A stretch of DNA of 64,000 nt from Chaetorhynchus papuensis (lineage: Eukaryota > Chordata > Aves > Passeriformes > Rhipiduridae): NCBI GenBank assembly GCA_013396525.1, contig VWYX01001140.1, forward strand, positions 1-64,000, given 5' to 3'. Under the pieces are notes generated by a model. That model made no database searches. It saw only the letters and a list, made by a program, of their open reading frames with translations, and was not told the origin of the DNA. The translations under genes and the position numbers were made by a program. Each line of letters opens with the position of its first letter. Position 1 is the stretch's first letter. Shown here piece by piece: positions 47,201 through 60,900 of this stretch.

Positions 47201-50168
47201 CCGTACAAACATACAGTTTTTAACACACAAACACTATGACTGACAAAAAATTATTTTATACCTCGATGCTTTTATGCAAGAAGAAGTAAAACGAAGTAAC
47301 GAAGAAGTTAAATAGAATATCCTCAATGTAAGAAATGGTTTCTGACATGCATCAGGAACTGGAAGTATTTAACTTGATGTATTTTACAAAGACAAATGCC
47401 TGCCCAGCAAAATCAACAGACTGGAAGGCCAGTAGATAGGTCCCTTGTAGGACTGGAGTTTTCATTAGTACCTGAAATTCTTGAAAGGCTATAAAATGAA
47501 AAATGTAAACATCAAAGACAGTACAGATATTTTGTAGAACTCTTCTGGCTGCTTCCTGCAAGGGCATCTGATAATGCTCAGGTAGATACAAACCACAGCT
47601 ATGACAGTGCTCTCACTCAATTCCTTGAGAGTCTAAAGAAAGCAGGTTCCATTAGGAAACAAGAGTACTTCAGCTAACTGCAGGGCTTATTACCATGCAA
47701 AGCTTTTCCAGAATAGATGGAAAAACTCCATTGCGTGCCAAACTCTCATTCAAACTAGCTTAACTCACAAACTATAAATGTATAGTAATAATATACACAG
47801 TGAATATTTAATGTCAGGTATGCTTAGTGAAGGAGGAGGCCCTTTAACAGCTGCATAAAAATGGAAAAATGAAAGGAAAAGTTTTGAGAATTACCTATAA
47901 AGAGACTAAAATATGCAAGTCTGTGCTGGAGATTAGAAATCTTACTTTACAATACTCAGTGAGAGGGAAATAATTAAACAACATCAGATAACATGACATC
48001 CCAGGAGAAACACTGGAGAAAAACCAACTTGCCTAACTTCAGAAACAGAGAAACAGAAAGCAGCAAAAAATTTGAAGCTGTGCGTTTTGGCTAATTTATT
48101 TCTCCATTTAAATTTTATCCTTTAATTAAGATGGCAACTGTTATTTAAAAAGCATAAAAATACAGAATAAAGTGAGGCCCTTGCAGATTCAATAAAGATA
48201 CAAACTGAATGAATTACTATTGTTAAATGTCACTGATATCTTCCGCACAGAGCAGGTTTTGTAGGATACACAGTTACAACAAAAAGCCCTTCATCTGTCT
48301 TCAGTGACAATCACAGTTAGCACTATCACCTTTATTGTCTCAAAACAACCCAAGCTGGAGAAAAACCTTGCTACTGTAGCCTCAGAGAGCCCTTCACCAT
48401 TTTATCCGCTACATAAATGTAGTGTGGTGGCTTTGAATTCCCTTATGATTAAGAGTAGGGCATGAATCAATTGCTCACCCTCTACCTCATCCCAAGCAGG
48501 ACAAAAAGGTGAGCCAATTGTCGTGTTTATTGCATTTGATAAAATACACAATGTACCCAGGAGCACGCCTGTGGTACCCGGCCTGGGATGCCAGCAGGTA
48601 CACCGGCAGGGCGCTGGGTTTTCCTGCTGCAGAATGAGGTCTTCCCAACAAGTAGGAGCATTACCAGGAGCCCCTGAAAGGAACAGCATCTTAAAATGCC
48701 TTTTCCCTATTTCCATGGCCTCTGAGGTTTTGCAGTCTCTTGACAGGATTGGTTTCTCTTTCCTCTTACTCCAGGTAGCAGCCTGTCACAGAGGGAGTGA
48801 TACAGGACAGAAAATGCAGCTGCTTGCTGCCAACCACAGCTGCCCCTCTTCAGGGACCAAAGGGAAGATGAAGAGTTACCATAAGAGCATGAAACACAAA
48901 AGGCTGAGAAGCAATGGCAAGAGCCTGAATGGCTGGTGGCTGCGCTCATTAAAAGAAAAATTAAGTGAAAAATAAAGGGAAATGTGCCTAGTCATATTAA
49001 CAGCATCTGGAATTGTTTAACTAAACCTCACTCTAATATGTGTGTTCATTAGGAGACTTGCAGCAAGTGGGTACAAATCTCCACCTAAGAAGTACTCACA
49101 AAAAGTAAGTGACCATCCCGATTTCAGCCAGAATAAAAATCGTTTTGTCTTGTTGATAAAACATGTAACATGCAAGCATCTTTCCTTTTTTGAGTAACAG
49201 GCATCACTTACAAACCTTAATGCATTTCATCTGTAACATTGCTTCCTGTTCCTGATAGGGAAAGGAAAATTCATGAGGCAAATATTTAGCTCCAGGCAAC
49301 AGGCCAGTATAGCAACAGAAAGTTTTACACTTGTGCCAAGATTTCTTGGTTTCCTTTTAAAATGAAAATCGTGACAATTATCTTGATGCTCTCTGATGAA
49401 TCAGATCTGTCTATATGAAAAAAAGACTTTTTTTGTTTCCAACACACTATTTTACAAGCTTATTCACTTTCTTTAAAAAAAAGCAGCTTATGTACCAACT
49501 TAAAAGCTAATGTGCTTGCATGAAAACATTCGTAACCAGTCAAGCCACAGAGATTTTCAGTCAGTAAACCTGAAATGTGAATTGAAAGAGATACAGAATT
49601 TCTCCAAGGGGATGAATTTAGAGACACTTTTCAAAAAAATAGTTACAGTCTGCTGTGTTCAACATTTTCCAATCCTCACTATAAATCTGACTGACTTGTA
49701 CTGTCAATCCTTGGTAAAATGTCAGGTAACTTCAAAAACTATTCAAAAACGAATTAAAGCTTCAATTGAACTTGAAAAAACCCCAAGTACTTCACATGCC
49801 ATGCCCATGCTGCTTTACCACCACAATTCTAAATTTAAGATTATTATTCTGATTCTTTGTCTCATACATGCTCGATTTGTTCTGAGGTCTTCTCAACACT
49901 ACTCTTGGGTTGTTTTCCCACCAAGCACGGAAAGTGCCCATTGATTTGCAGGTAGGAATATGAACTCTGCTCCTTTTTAATCCGTGTTTTAACTATGGTC
50001 TCACACTGAGCAATTTAAGAAAGGCTAAGGTCATTCCAGTTTGCAAAAATTTCTGGCTCATTTCCAATAGGTTTTCTAAAGTCTAAGTTATCCTGTTATT
50101 TTTCATTTTGCTAAGATTCAGGAATCTAATCTGTTTCTAATGTGTATTTGTTTCCATTGCCTTTGCAG

Positions 50169-50266
50169 CTCTTCCCCCAGAAATCTCCTCCTGGCTCTCA
50201 TGAACGTGCTTCTTGACCAGCAGCTAATTGCTCCCACTGGTACAGCTGAATCCAAGAGTACTACAG
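50169..50266 (+). other. Candidate exon (98 nt), unproven
   Basis: The acceptor TTTGTTTCCATTGCCTTTGCAG is preceded by a branch-point-like TTCTAAT about 28 bases upstream, and the segment ends ACTACAG/GTACAAAAG, an acceptable but not ideal donor. The frame starting at 50170 stays open throughout and includes LLLALMNVLLDQQLIAPTG. I recognise no protein family. Both splice-like ends plus an open frame make it worth checking, but chance is a real alternative. Confidence 0.2.
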
Positions 50267-51483
50267 GTACAAAAGTTCACAGCAGAGAACAGCATCTACA
50301 TTTGGGCAAGAACTCACCATTTCCTGGAGTTCTGCCTCTCCCTCCTTCTCCCCTGCCTGGCAGAGCTGCAACTTCACTTTCTGCTCCCAACAGAAGGAGC
50401 ACACAAGGATATTTGCTATGAGCAAACTCTTGTTAAACCCAATGTCAAACACAGGGTTCAAGTCCCATCACCCACAGAACCCAATTCTTTTGCCAGTCAA
50501 TTTTCCCCACTGTGAATTACCAAAATTCATTACTGTCAGGATGAGAGCATAAAATAAGGTAAGTAAATAGAGACAACTTGACAATAACCAGGGAAGCCCT
50601 CGCTGTCACCCAGCAGCTTCTCAGCAGTCAACCTGCCCCACTGCTGTAGACTTGACAGATCTCCTCCACCACTCTCTGCTTACACTGTTGCTAAACAGAA
50701 ACATTATTTTCTGTATAGGCAGAAAGACCCTGAAACCAGATACTCTGCAAGTCTTCAATCAGTGCTTGTAATCCTTTTCAGTCCATTCCCCAAGACAGAG
50801 AACAGCACCCACAAGAAGTATTTCAAGCCCATTTCAAAAGGAATCATGCATTATGCAAAGCTCCTTTCACAACAGACACCAGGACTAGAGATCCATGGTA
50901 GAAAGCCAGTAGACCTATGAATAAAAAACAAAACCAGGACTCATTGCATTGGATTCTGTGCTTCCCTCAGCCATTCACTTTCTGTATTATCCAAACCCGA
51001 ATCTCCTGCCCTTAATAACCCTGTGGTGAGACATGCCCCTCTGTGCCATACAGTGTTCAGATGATTACATACCTGAGATACTTGTAGACATGATGACAGT
51101 ACCTAATTTTAATTGTTAGATCTTTATCCATGAGTTCACTTTATTTTCTTAATACATCTGGTATTAGTCCCATGATTGCAAAACTACCCAGTCGAGAGCT
51201 TCTTTTTTACTGGAAAAGTTTCCATTGATTGTAGTTAATTAAACTGAATTCTAGAAATTAAAACTGACTCTTTTTGGATTTCCTTGGTGAGAACTACCTC
51301 AAATCAGTTTTGCCCTACCAGAGCTTTAGACCTGAGAGAAGAGGAATCCTTGCGTTCTTTTAAGTACGCCCCACCAAAATCTCGTGGTAAAAACCACTGT
51401 TCTTCTGAACGTGCTCCATCTGGAGCTATACAGGATCAATGCCCAAAACCAAACTACCAGGGACGATACACAGGGAAGAATAT

Positions 51484-51503
51484 AAAAAAAAAAAAAAAAA
51501 AAA
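51484..51503 (+). repeat. Poly-A tract (A20)
   Basis: Twenty A followed by an AAC/AAAC-rich tail. No retroposon body recognised upstream. Confidence 0.92.
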
Positions 51504-54500
51504 CAACAAAACCAAACAACCAGAATATAGTGTATTATTACTCCTGCAGCATTATATTATTTGTGGCTGAGTTCTATTTCTGTTAGCTTTTAAGTGGACT
51601 CAGTTAAGTATAATTTCTATATTTGACCTCCCCTGAGATGGCCTATTATGATTTTATGAAGTTAGTGTACATTTCAAATACCAGCTAAAAGTGGAGAAAG
51701 TGGAGAAAAGCAAACCCTTGAGGAAAAACAAGCCAGAGGATACTTCCACAGACACTGTGCTAGAGAATGCAGGGATTGCCTTTTCTTTTTAGTATTCTTT
51801 TTTCCCCTAATCCCACTCATTGTTTCGTGGAAAAGATGGAACTTATATTTTGGTATGAATATGCAAATAAAAAATAAAAATGCATGGCTATTCCTCTCAA
51901 AGCATATAGCAACCATTATTGGGAAAGGGCAATGAGCAAGGTCGGGCATGCTAAAGTAAACATAATTCTATTTCAATCTTTGGAAGTTAAACAGTCCTTC
52001 AGAAGGGTCGGGAATCAAACATTTCATCATTAATGAATTATATATTGGTTTTACTTTCTTCTGCAAGATCTTAACCAACCTTGGGCACGACAAAGAATGA
52101 GAAGGGCAGCAGAGAAACACTCTGGTAGCAGGAGAGACATACCCGTGCACAGCAGAACATCTGCTTTTTCTGAAATGCCACATTCCAAGCCTAAACCAGG
52201 AATCTCTGCAGTATTTGCTGTAAGTATCAGGTTTTGTACAGAAGAATATAGGCACTAGTTCCCATGCTTACAAGCACAGTAGCTGATACACCCACCCAGT
52301 CTTAATTAGGCTCCAAGGTTTGGTTTCTCTCTCTCCACAAAGGCCAACTCATGGCAGGTGTTCCATCTGGTTGTTTGAAAATAAACAAAAAAGAACACTC
52401 TCCTCTTCCTTCTCTTACTCTTGCTACTTAAATCAGATCTCTTCTTTTATCATTTCTCCTCACGTACCCTTCCTGCACCCCCAGCGCTGGCCTGCCCTCT
52501 CTTTTGTATCTCTTTGTGTCACTTGAGGCCTCCTTCCCTTCAAGCTTCCCTCTGCTCCATCAGACCCTCCTGCGTGGTATAAGATCACAGGGGAGTGCTG
52601 CCTACAGGTGTTTATGTAAGACACGGGCTTTTGCCTTACTCTTTCTTCTGCAGTACACCACACTTAAAACTCCAGTTCGGGGCATGATAAAATATGTAAG
52701 AGCAAGAGAAGCAGCTGATGCCCCAAGTTCAGCTGAATCCAGCAGTCCTGAATAAAAATGTGGCCCCCATCCTCCCCCACTGCCCTGCTTGCCATGATTT
52801 AACTCTTGCTCCTGGACTGGCAAAGGGAAGTGCTGGGCAGGAAACTCCCCCAGCGGAGGATGCATCAACCTCCTCCTCATCCCAGCTTTGCCTTCAGCCA
52901 CAGCAGAGGAATGCAAGTTGCAGCACCGGCTTAGGAGGGGTTATTAATGGTAACAGGACTAAAACAGGAACTGGAGAGAGGCCTTGATTTCAACAGGAAG
53001 AACTGAAGAAATGCACTCTTCACTGGATTGTTCAGTGCTTCCTATTAGCTCACTTGAATTAGACTTCCTAGTAAATATAAGGACATGGGCAGAGTTTGTC
53101 CCTGTTTATGTTAGAGACTAATGATAGAGCAGGAATTAGGAGACCAAGCCTACTCCAGGAGTCTCCTCCAGTGCTCAACCAATGTCATATATGCAAATGT
53201 AAAACAGCTTCCAATGGCATGCTGCTCTGCTGCTTACAAAATGCCCATCTCTTCTACTTTGTTGTACTCAGAAAAAGCCACAGAGAGGGATAAAAACTGC
53301 AGCAACAGAAGGCAAGGTTAAAAGAAAAACCCGAGTGCCAAAACCAGAGCTCTCTGCATTTTTGGTTCTGCACTCACACACGCTAAACTCTACTTCACAT
53401 TAAGAGACTAAGTATTGCTGTCACCGTGAAACCCCTAACAGCCCTCCTTCCACACAGTGCTCACAGGCAACCAACAAATGCATTTCCCAGAAGCCGAGGG
53501 GCACGAGGAATCTGACCCACGCCTCGGTCAGTGCTGGAGCACTGGTTCACATCCAGTACAGATCACCAATGGTCAAACCGCTGTAGCACAGCAGCCAGCC
53601 CATTTTGTGGAGGAAGTGTTTGATCCACTCGTTCCCTGGCACTAGGGCTGTAATGACAGACAGGACAAGCACGGTAAACTCACGCTTGCTCAGCAGATGC
53701 AAAAAGATCTGCTGTCCTTTGACAACACTGGTATCAAAACCAGAAGTCCACGCCATGGCAAACTCCAAGAAATCAAACAACATTGCTGAGAATCCACAAT
53801 CTGAGTACTCAGGGTAAATGTTAGGAATGACAATGCATTAGGCATAGGGAAAGGAACCACCATTAGTTGTAAGCATTTCCTTTGAATGAAGTTTTCTATT
53901 AGTGACACTTAAAATGAAATAAAAACTTCAGTGTTTTGATTGTGGTTTGGGCATGACTTTTAGACAGGTGGTCTTCTTCCGAGGAGACAAAATTCCAAAA
54001 AGTGACCACGACCCAAAACATCCCAGATATACGGCCTGTGGAGTGGCACCAGCTTCCCAATCATCAGACAGCTTCCCAAGATGCTTAAGACTAGCCTAAG
54101 AAATGAACACAGGTGGAACCAGTTTAAAAAACAACTCTAATGAAAAGCAATTAAGCAGTAATTGTACACAGGGCAGAAAATAGCTACCCACCAATATGCC
54201 TACTCCTACCAGCACGTCTACTAAAAATCTGTTCTACATAGAGTTCCCAGCTAAACTCCCTATATAGCCATGCCTCCAAACACAGTCAGGGGAAAGTGTG
54301 CTGAGTCATAATTTCCCCGTCCCAAGGGGAATTTCAAAATCAGGCCCCATGTGCACCCTACATAGAAGACAGGTAATAATAAAGGGCATGCTTTTTAGAA
54401 CACTAATTCATCCTAACAGGAGAGGTTTTTGGGAAGCATCAATACCAAAGGAAAACATACAGAACATATGAAAACAGGGAAGAAATGTGCAAGGGAGGAG

Positions 54501-54968
54501 GGGTGGAGAAAACAAGCAGGAAGAGGAAACTTGATTTTAATGCAAAAGGAGACGTGACACCACTGAATGTGGCAGGGTTGAACTCAGAGAGGGAGCGATC
54601 CTCCCACCCTGACTCCCAGAAAAACAGGATTATGGGGGCAAACTAAAAGCCCTGGATTTCCAGCAAAACAGAACAAATTAAAAACATGACAAGCACAGAC
54701 CTATCTGTTTGGTCATTCACACTAGTTTCTGGTTGAATTAAACCCACCAATTGTGAATAACCGTATTAAAAAAACCCTTTTTCAATCCCTGTTAAAGCAG
54801 CTGCAAACAGGAAGGGCTAATACCTTGTCTTCTACTTATTTAGTATCTGAGAGGCATCTGCTGTCCCCTGAACTCCAAACCAACTGCCTTCTGCCACTGC
54901 AACACAAGTCACAGACATTCGTACCAGGCTGGGAAGTTCAGTGACTCAGGTTTTTCAAGACTTAGGCA

Positions 54969-55036
54969 TTTTTAATTAGTGAGCTGTAATGTAGACTAAC
55001 GTTGAGCAAAACTGGTTTAATTTGCATTTAATTGCA
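54969..55036. promoter_or_regulatory. Homeodomain and POU octamer motif cluster
   Basis: Within about 70 bases lie TTTTAATTAGTG (homeodomain core TAATTA), a perfect octamer ATTTGCAT (55020-55027, the POU/Oct site) and an adjacent TTTAATTGCAG. Such clusters are typical of conserved developmental enhancers, but AT-rich DNA yields these cores often; only the perfect octamer beside TAATTG-type sites lifts it above background. Confidence 0.25.
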
Positions 55037-57782
55037 GCAGTAGATCAAGCAACACAGGTCTGGCATCAATTTCAATAGAGGAAACTAATGAATACTCAAG
55101 GTGTGCAAGAGAAACAGGAATTTCAGCTAAGCAAAAATTCCAGTCCCTACAGACAAAGACAAAAGATGGGGAGAGAGCAGGGAGGTATACTCAAGAGAAG
55201 TACAGGAAGCAAAGTTTTCCATTTTGACATGCCAAAAATACTTGGTCCTCTAGGTAAAGGAATTAGATTTATAAATTACGTGGAATCAAGAACACAGATC
55301 TGGATACACAGAACTTTTAAGTATTAATCGTTGCCTTATTATTAATCAGAGACATGAATAAGAAAAAAAAAAACATTGCTGGACTAAAGCAGAAAAAAAC
55401 TCCCAGAGTGCAGACCAAAACCCACATCAATCCAAACCAGCCAACAGCCCCAACTCCCAGACTACAAGGCCTTCGAGACTTCTTTTCCAATTTTTTCCTT
55501 TCTGGTCCCGTGACCTTCACTTCAGCAGGAGGGATAGAAAGGGCTCCTATTTCACACCAGCCCAGCGGCTGAAGCTTGTGCACTCTGACTGCCTTCAGTC
55601 TGAAGAGATCACTTAATGAAAAGTACCCATCATTGTCCTTAAAGAAGCAAGAAATAAAACCCCGAAGCTAACAAACCAAGGAGAGGGGTATCAACTGAGT
55701 TTAGGCATTCAGGGTTACTTTGCAAGGTACGTTACTGGACAGCAAGTCCAGGCTCCTGAACCCAGCAACCTCCCAGGAAAATGCTTACTCATGTATGGTT
55801 GTAAAGTAAGAAAATGCTAGATAAAGAGCTCCTACCAGGTTCTTTTACATCTTCACAGTTATCTCAGCTTGGTTTATTTCTGTGATCACTTTGGTGCTGA
55901 TCTGGCACACTGGAGAGAGGGCAGAAGCTGTTAAGGCAGGCACTGCTGAAGTGAATGACCCATGACACCTCCAGCATGGACATTACTCCTAATGCAGTAA
56001 AACTGTTGTGCCTTCTGCCAGAAAGCTTGCCCTTGGGTTAGCAGGCTGAATTAGCACTGCACCTTCACTGGATCTGGGCCAAGGAGCCTGCAGCAAGAGC
56101 CGGAGGAGAGGACAAAGGCTGGCAGCAACCTGCAGCTACAAAGATCAGGTATGGTGGGCTAAGCCCTGCCAACAGCTTGCTACCACCATCAAAGGGGGCA
56201 TTACAGTGCTTCTACATATTCTTGGGGTCAAGATGCATCTGAAAGAGGCCTGAAACATTTCATTGGTGCTTTATTACTTCTACCTCACATGCATGCCCTG
56301 CACCAAGCTCTTCTGGTGTATTAGGTATGACTGGGCAGGTTATGCCAGGGTGTAGTGTAGCTGTTCCAACAGATAAAACTTACTGAAAAGACACAGAAGC
56401 CAGTCTGAAGCAAAAATCAGCACACATTGAAGTGCACTGTAGCTTTATGCAGAGCATCATTCCAACAGCTAAGCACACACGCTGCACATAGCAGGGAAGA
56501 CCTGTTCATGAATTATGGTGTGAAATAAGCATTCTGTATGGGAACAGGCAGCAGCCACACCCCTCATACTTTACCCCGAAACAGTAAGAGCTACAATATA
56601 AATCCCTCTCCCAATCACTACACAAACCCTCCTTGTTACTGTTCTAAAAATCCCAACTCAACCTCAGGAGCTTGTTAGATCCTTGCAGGGAGCTCAGGAG
56701 ACGCTGCTGACACCGGTGCAGTGACAGCTCCCAGCCTGGTGTCTGGGAGCAGCTGGCTCTGCGGGCTCCAGCTGCCGCAGCGCTGGAGCCCCTCTGGGCT
56801 CCCCAGGATCCCGCACAGCAGAGAGTAAAGTGAAAAGCCATCCAGGGAAAAGCTTGGTAAGGCTGGTAACAACCATGGCTGTAAAAAAACAACACAACAA
56901 AAATACGACATCACAGGCAAAGGAAAGAAAAAGCAAAACCAGAAATTTTCAAAGCTTTCTACTGATACATGCATAAACTAAAAATAATCAAAGCACCTGC
57001 AAGCAGCAGGCACAGACTTCATTTAGCAGGTGATGAAAGACACTTATATTATTTGTATGAAGGTACAAGGCTTCCATAGCAGCAAAGAAACCAGAAATAG
57101 AACATTTGTTATCAATTCTGTGCTCTAAACTAATACCTCATTGTTTTTATCCCTCCTATATTTTTTTTCTTACTGGCTTCTTTTTAAACAAGATATAATG
57201 AGTAACAGATGCTACAGCAGTGCAGGCCTCAATGAAAGGGTAATTAACAGATGAAAGTTCAGCAGTTGTTTCTAGTTACAGTCAGATGAGCTGTACACTC
57301 CTCATCCCCTAAGTGAAGGGCAGGGATGAGCAAGCCAACCTCTGCCTCCATTCCCTACTGTAAAACGGTACAAAGCAGTACATACTGAGTGGGACTTGGA
57401 GGTACTGTGATAAAAAACCTGAGTGGTCCAGGTTTGTTTTAGGTGTTGCCTCCAGAATTTAAGAATTGCAAATACTTACAATATTAGCTTTGCCAAAATT
57501 TTAAGAATGTTCACTGCATATAGTAAAGCTGATGAAATAATCAGTCCTAGACATCTATTTTGACCAATGAGAAATATGTATTACACAGATTCATCACTGT
57601 TTATTCATAAAAACCTGTGCTTTTTCTATTGTAAATAAAGCTTAGGAGGAAATAACTCCTGGAGCTCTGCTGATCTTCAAAATGTAAACAAATGAATGGA
57701 ATTACTTGAAGAATGTGGAGGAAATGCAACATTTCAATGAATGAATGCAATGTATGGCTTCAAATAACTCTAACCCAGTGTA

Positions 57783-57932
57783 GTTGCTACTCGTTCAACT
57801 CTGCTGGGCAGAGCACGGTGCTGCCAACACCAAGGCTGTGGGTTCAATCCCCATCTGGGCCATTCAGTTAAGAGTTGATGGCCTTAATAATCCTTGGGGT
57901 CCCTTTCCGCTCAGAATGCTCTGTGATCTGAC
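57783..57932 (+). mobile_element. tRNA-Ile-derived SINE with CR1-like tail (TguSINE1-type)
   Basis: The head matches tRNA-Ile across the variable and T arms: AGAGCACGGTGCT, then AACACCAAGG, then GGGTTCAATCCCCAT and GGGCCA at the acceptor end. The B box GGTTCAATCC (57841-57850) is nearly intact; the A box region (CAACTCTGCTGGGC) is degraded. The tail GTTGATGGCCTTAATAATCC ... GGGGTCCCTTTCCGCTCAGA ... TGCTCTGTGATCTG resembles a CR1 3' end, which is the mark of SINEs mobilised by CR1. tRNA-Ile/CR1 SINEs are known from songbirds (TguSINE1). It is not a functional tRNA gene: the anticodon loop and 5' half are damaged. Confidence 0.88.
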
Positions 57933-60900
57933 TTAGTAGAGAGCTATCACAGTTTTCATTGCTGCTTAGCTAACCTTAGAAATATGTCAGTTTGGGCTCA
58001 TTTGCCATTTCTGCTTCAGGGTTTGGTTGTCAAATTCTTTAACTGCAACCATAAAAACAAGCAAACAAGGCATAAAATAAGGACAAGCTTGGTTAGTCCT
58101 CATAATTATTCAGCTGAATTTTAATTCCTACAAGAGTAAGACCAAGTGCCTCAAAAGATTACAAATGAAGCATCATTCCACAAGTGTAAACTAGAATAAC
58201 ACTGATACAATTGAAAATGTCACTACTGTCAAACCCATGGTGATGAGACAATCAGTGTTTCAGAAATAAAAAAACATTTCTTTGGGGAATTGTATTGCCC
58301 AGAACAAATTTCACCTGGTAGTAACATGAATTACTCCATATTGGAGATCAGGCCACACATGCTCACAGGTAGCATGGGAAGTGGGTTAATAAACTCAACC
58401 TGTAATTTCTGAATTACTTTCAAGAAAAAAATAATGGTTTACAACATTTTCTTTTGGAGAAGGCAGGGCTTGGGAGAGAGTGCAGCATGTTTTGTTCTAA
58501 GGAATGTGAGTAAAACTTTAAAAAAAACCAAAACACCCAAGAAACAGCACCCTAAAAAGAAAAGAAACCTTAAAACCATCGCCAGTATACCTTTGATACT
58601 AAGGACAATAAATTACTACCTAATGGTATTTAATTCAAACCCCCCTATTTTAGAATAATACATACATATAAACAGATAGCAATTATTTTTTTCCTCTAAA
58701 CAACAGACTACCAAACCCACAAGCTGAACAATAATCCTGAAAAACATACTTATACCATTAACTGCTCTACAGAGTTAAAAATAGTTCAGGATAATTTACT
58801 CAAAACCATTTACTACAGAAAATATGAAGCCTTATATTTAAACACTTCAGTATTTATTATATCCTTTGGGAGTGGTTATAGAGAACTGAACTACATACCA
58901 GCTTACAGCAAAATAACTAAATCTGTTTTCATTTCACACTTTGTGCTAATTTTCAGGAAATCTGCATGTGCACATTTATTTTGGAATCAGATACTTTTTC
59001 AAAATGTTGCCACTGGCATTGAAGAGATGGAAAGAGGCACTGCCAACACCAAGTGGTTATAAAGCGATGGAGGGCTAGCCAGCAAAGTACCACAGCTGGC
59101 TCCTGTTTGATGTTATTTTCCTGAGCACCACCACAGCCAAGGGCTGCTCTAACTCCTATTTATAGGCAGTGTATGGCCATGCTTGCTCAAATCATTCCCC
59201 CCATTTGCCCATCACAAGTTGCAAGATGCCCCATGCATGTCCCATACTGCCTCTGTGCCAGCCAGGGATTTTGTCCATCCTCCTGTGGAGTCATGGGAGC
59301 ACCTACTTTGGATCATTGCTGCTTTTTTATCTGTTGTTGTTATATGCATACCAATACAGAAGAATGCAAAGTCAATGACTTTTTAAATGAATCCAAGTGT
59401 GGACTAATGTCTCTTTCCTCAACATTAAAAAAAACCCAACCCATGTGTGATTTTCAGAGTTTTATAAACTCCAGTTCTGTATAGCATTTGCTTTCTTGAA
59501 ATCCAAACCTGTTTTAAAGCTGGAGGCTAGTGGAACTGCTACTGCTGCTTCATCACCTCAACAAGGGTGCTTTCCTCATTGCTTCTCAGTACTACCCTGC
59601 ATCAGGTTCTGATCTGGACCAGCTATGGACCAAGTGAAATGCTACAGCAGGAAGCTACTGGTCACCAGCTGAACCATTTCAAAAGATCAGGCTTCTCCTA
59701 CAACAGAAAGGGCAGTGCTGCCCTGCATGGTGGGCCGCAGATGTGGGCATCCCTACAGAAACAGCACCAGACACACAAAAATGCTGCACTACATTCTTAC
59801 AAAAGTAAAAATCCTCTTCCTTTTATTTTTAATAACATTTCAAGTCCCATTGCTACATCACCCTGGTATCTCAAGGTCTGTACTATGGGCCTCTAAGGAA
59901 AACCGAAGACCAGCAAATCAATCAGCCTTGCTTAGCACTGGTCACACTTGTCAGCTCAACACAAACAGATTAGGGCTGATTTTATTCATGTTTGCTCTAA
60001 CACCAAGATCTTCCCAGCATCCAAGAAGAAACCAGTCTGTAACCAAAGCGAGTGTGGTCGCACCAGTATCCTACTGAACAAGCCTGGACTGCCACTTCTT
60101 GGGGGGAGAGAGAGGGGGCTGCTGTAAGCTGTCATCACAGAGCTGCCACTGACACAGCATGGATGGGTCAAAGGTCTCCTGCCACAGATGGGTACAGGCA
60201 ATTAAGACCTGAAAGCCACTACTGCCATGTGCACAGGTCTGAAACAGTTGGCATGATACCACTCAAAAAGTTGACTGAGGAGTGCTAGACAAAGCCCAGC
60301 ACCAGGAAACATGACTGTGGAAGTGCACACCATAGGTGAAAACGAGAGTGTGTCAGCAACTTCCTCACTGAAACCTGCTTTTGAGGCGGTAGTGAGAGCG
60401 AACAGTGCAGGCGAGATAAGCACAGGCTGTCTGCCTATCTGCATTGGAGATCTCACACTTTCATGTGTTCAAGTATGCTTTCCTTTACCACAACAGATGT
60501 TTCATGATATTTCCTTTACACCTAAGTACAGAAACTGTTTATTTTCCCCATCCCCTGCATGCAGCAGGCACAGGACTCCCATGACAATGCTGATCTCAGC
60601 ACTCCAGCACAAGGCATGTCCCCGTCCTGCCCCCAACCTCCTCAGAAAGGCTATGCCCTGGCAAAGAAAACTCAAGATCTTCAAGCATTAGTACAGGTAT
60701 TGTGAACTCTGAAATTTAGTTTTATATATACTGAAAACTTCTACATGTTCAGCTCAGAGTTTGTCCATTTCCCATTTTTGGGTTGCCAGCAAAAACCACT
60801 CTGAATAATTTAGGACTTCATGTAACGAAGAAAAATTGTTAATCATCCTGCTGCCAAAAAAAATATCTTTATTGAGGTACTCAGAAATAGCACCCTATCA

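Larger units (their letters stand above)
39700..57760. other. Non-coding stretch, no gene recognised
   Basis: Unique DNA with homopolymer tracts and two MIR-like scraps. Open frames of up to 189 codons at 44198-44813 overlap on both strands in a stop-poor block. An AT-rich 144-codon frame at 49510-49944 is unusually long for its composition but unrecognised. Other contents (a 38-bp direct repeat pair, an exon-like segment at 50169-50266, an AT-motif cluster near 55 kb) have their own entries. A moderately CpG-bearing patch at about 46130-46400 has no evident function. Confidence 0.65.

Noticed and set aside
51070..51076. Minus-strand donor CTCAG/GTATGTAATC
   Set aside because: The sequence upstream on the minus strand lacks a pyrimidine tract or acceptor, so it is an isolated match.
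53547..53783. 78-codon minus-strand frame with a membrane-protein-like look
   Set aside because: It matches no family I can name, and frames of this length are common by chance in this window.
57783..57863. A tRNA-Ile gene
   Set aside because: The 5' half and anticodon loop are damaged and a CR1-like tail follows, so it is a SINE head.
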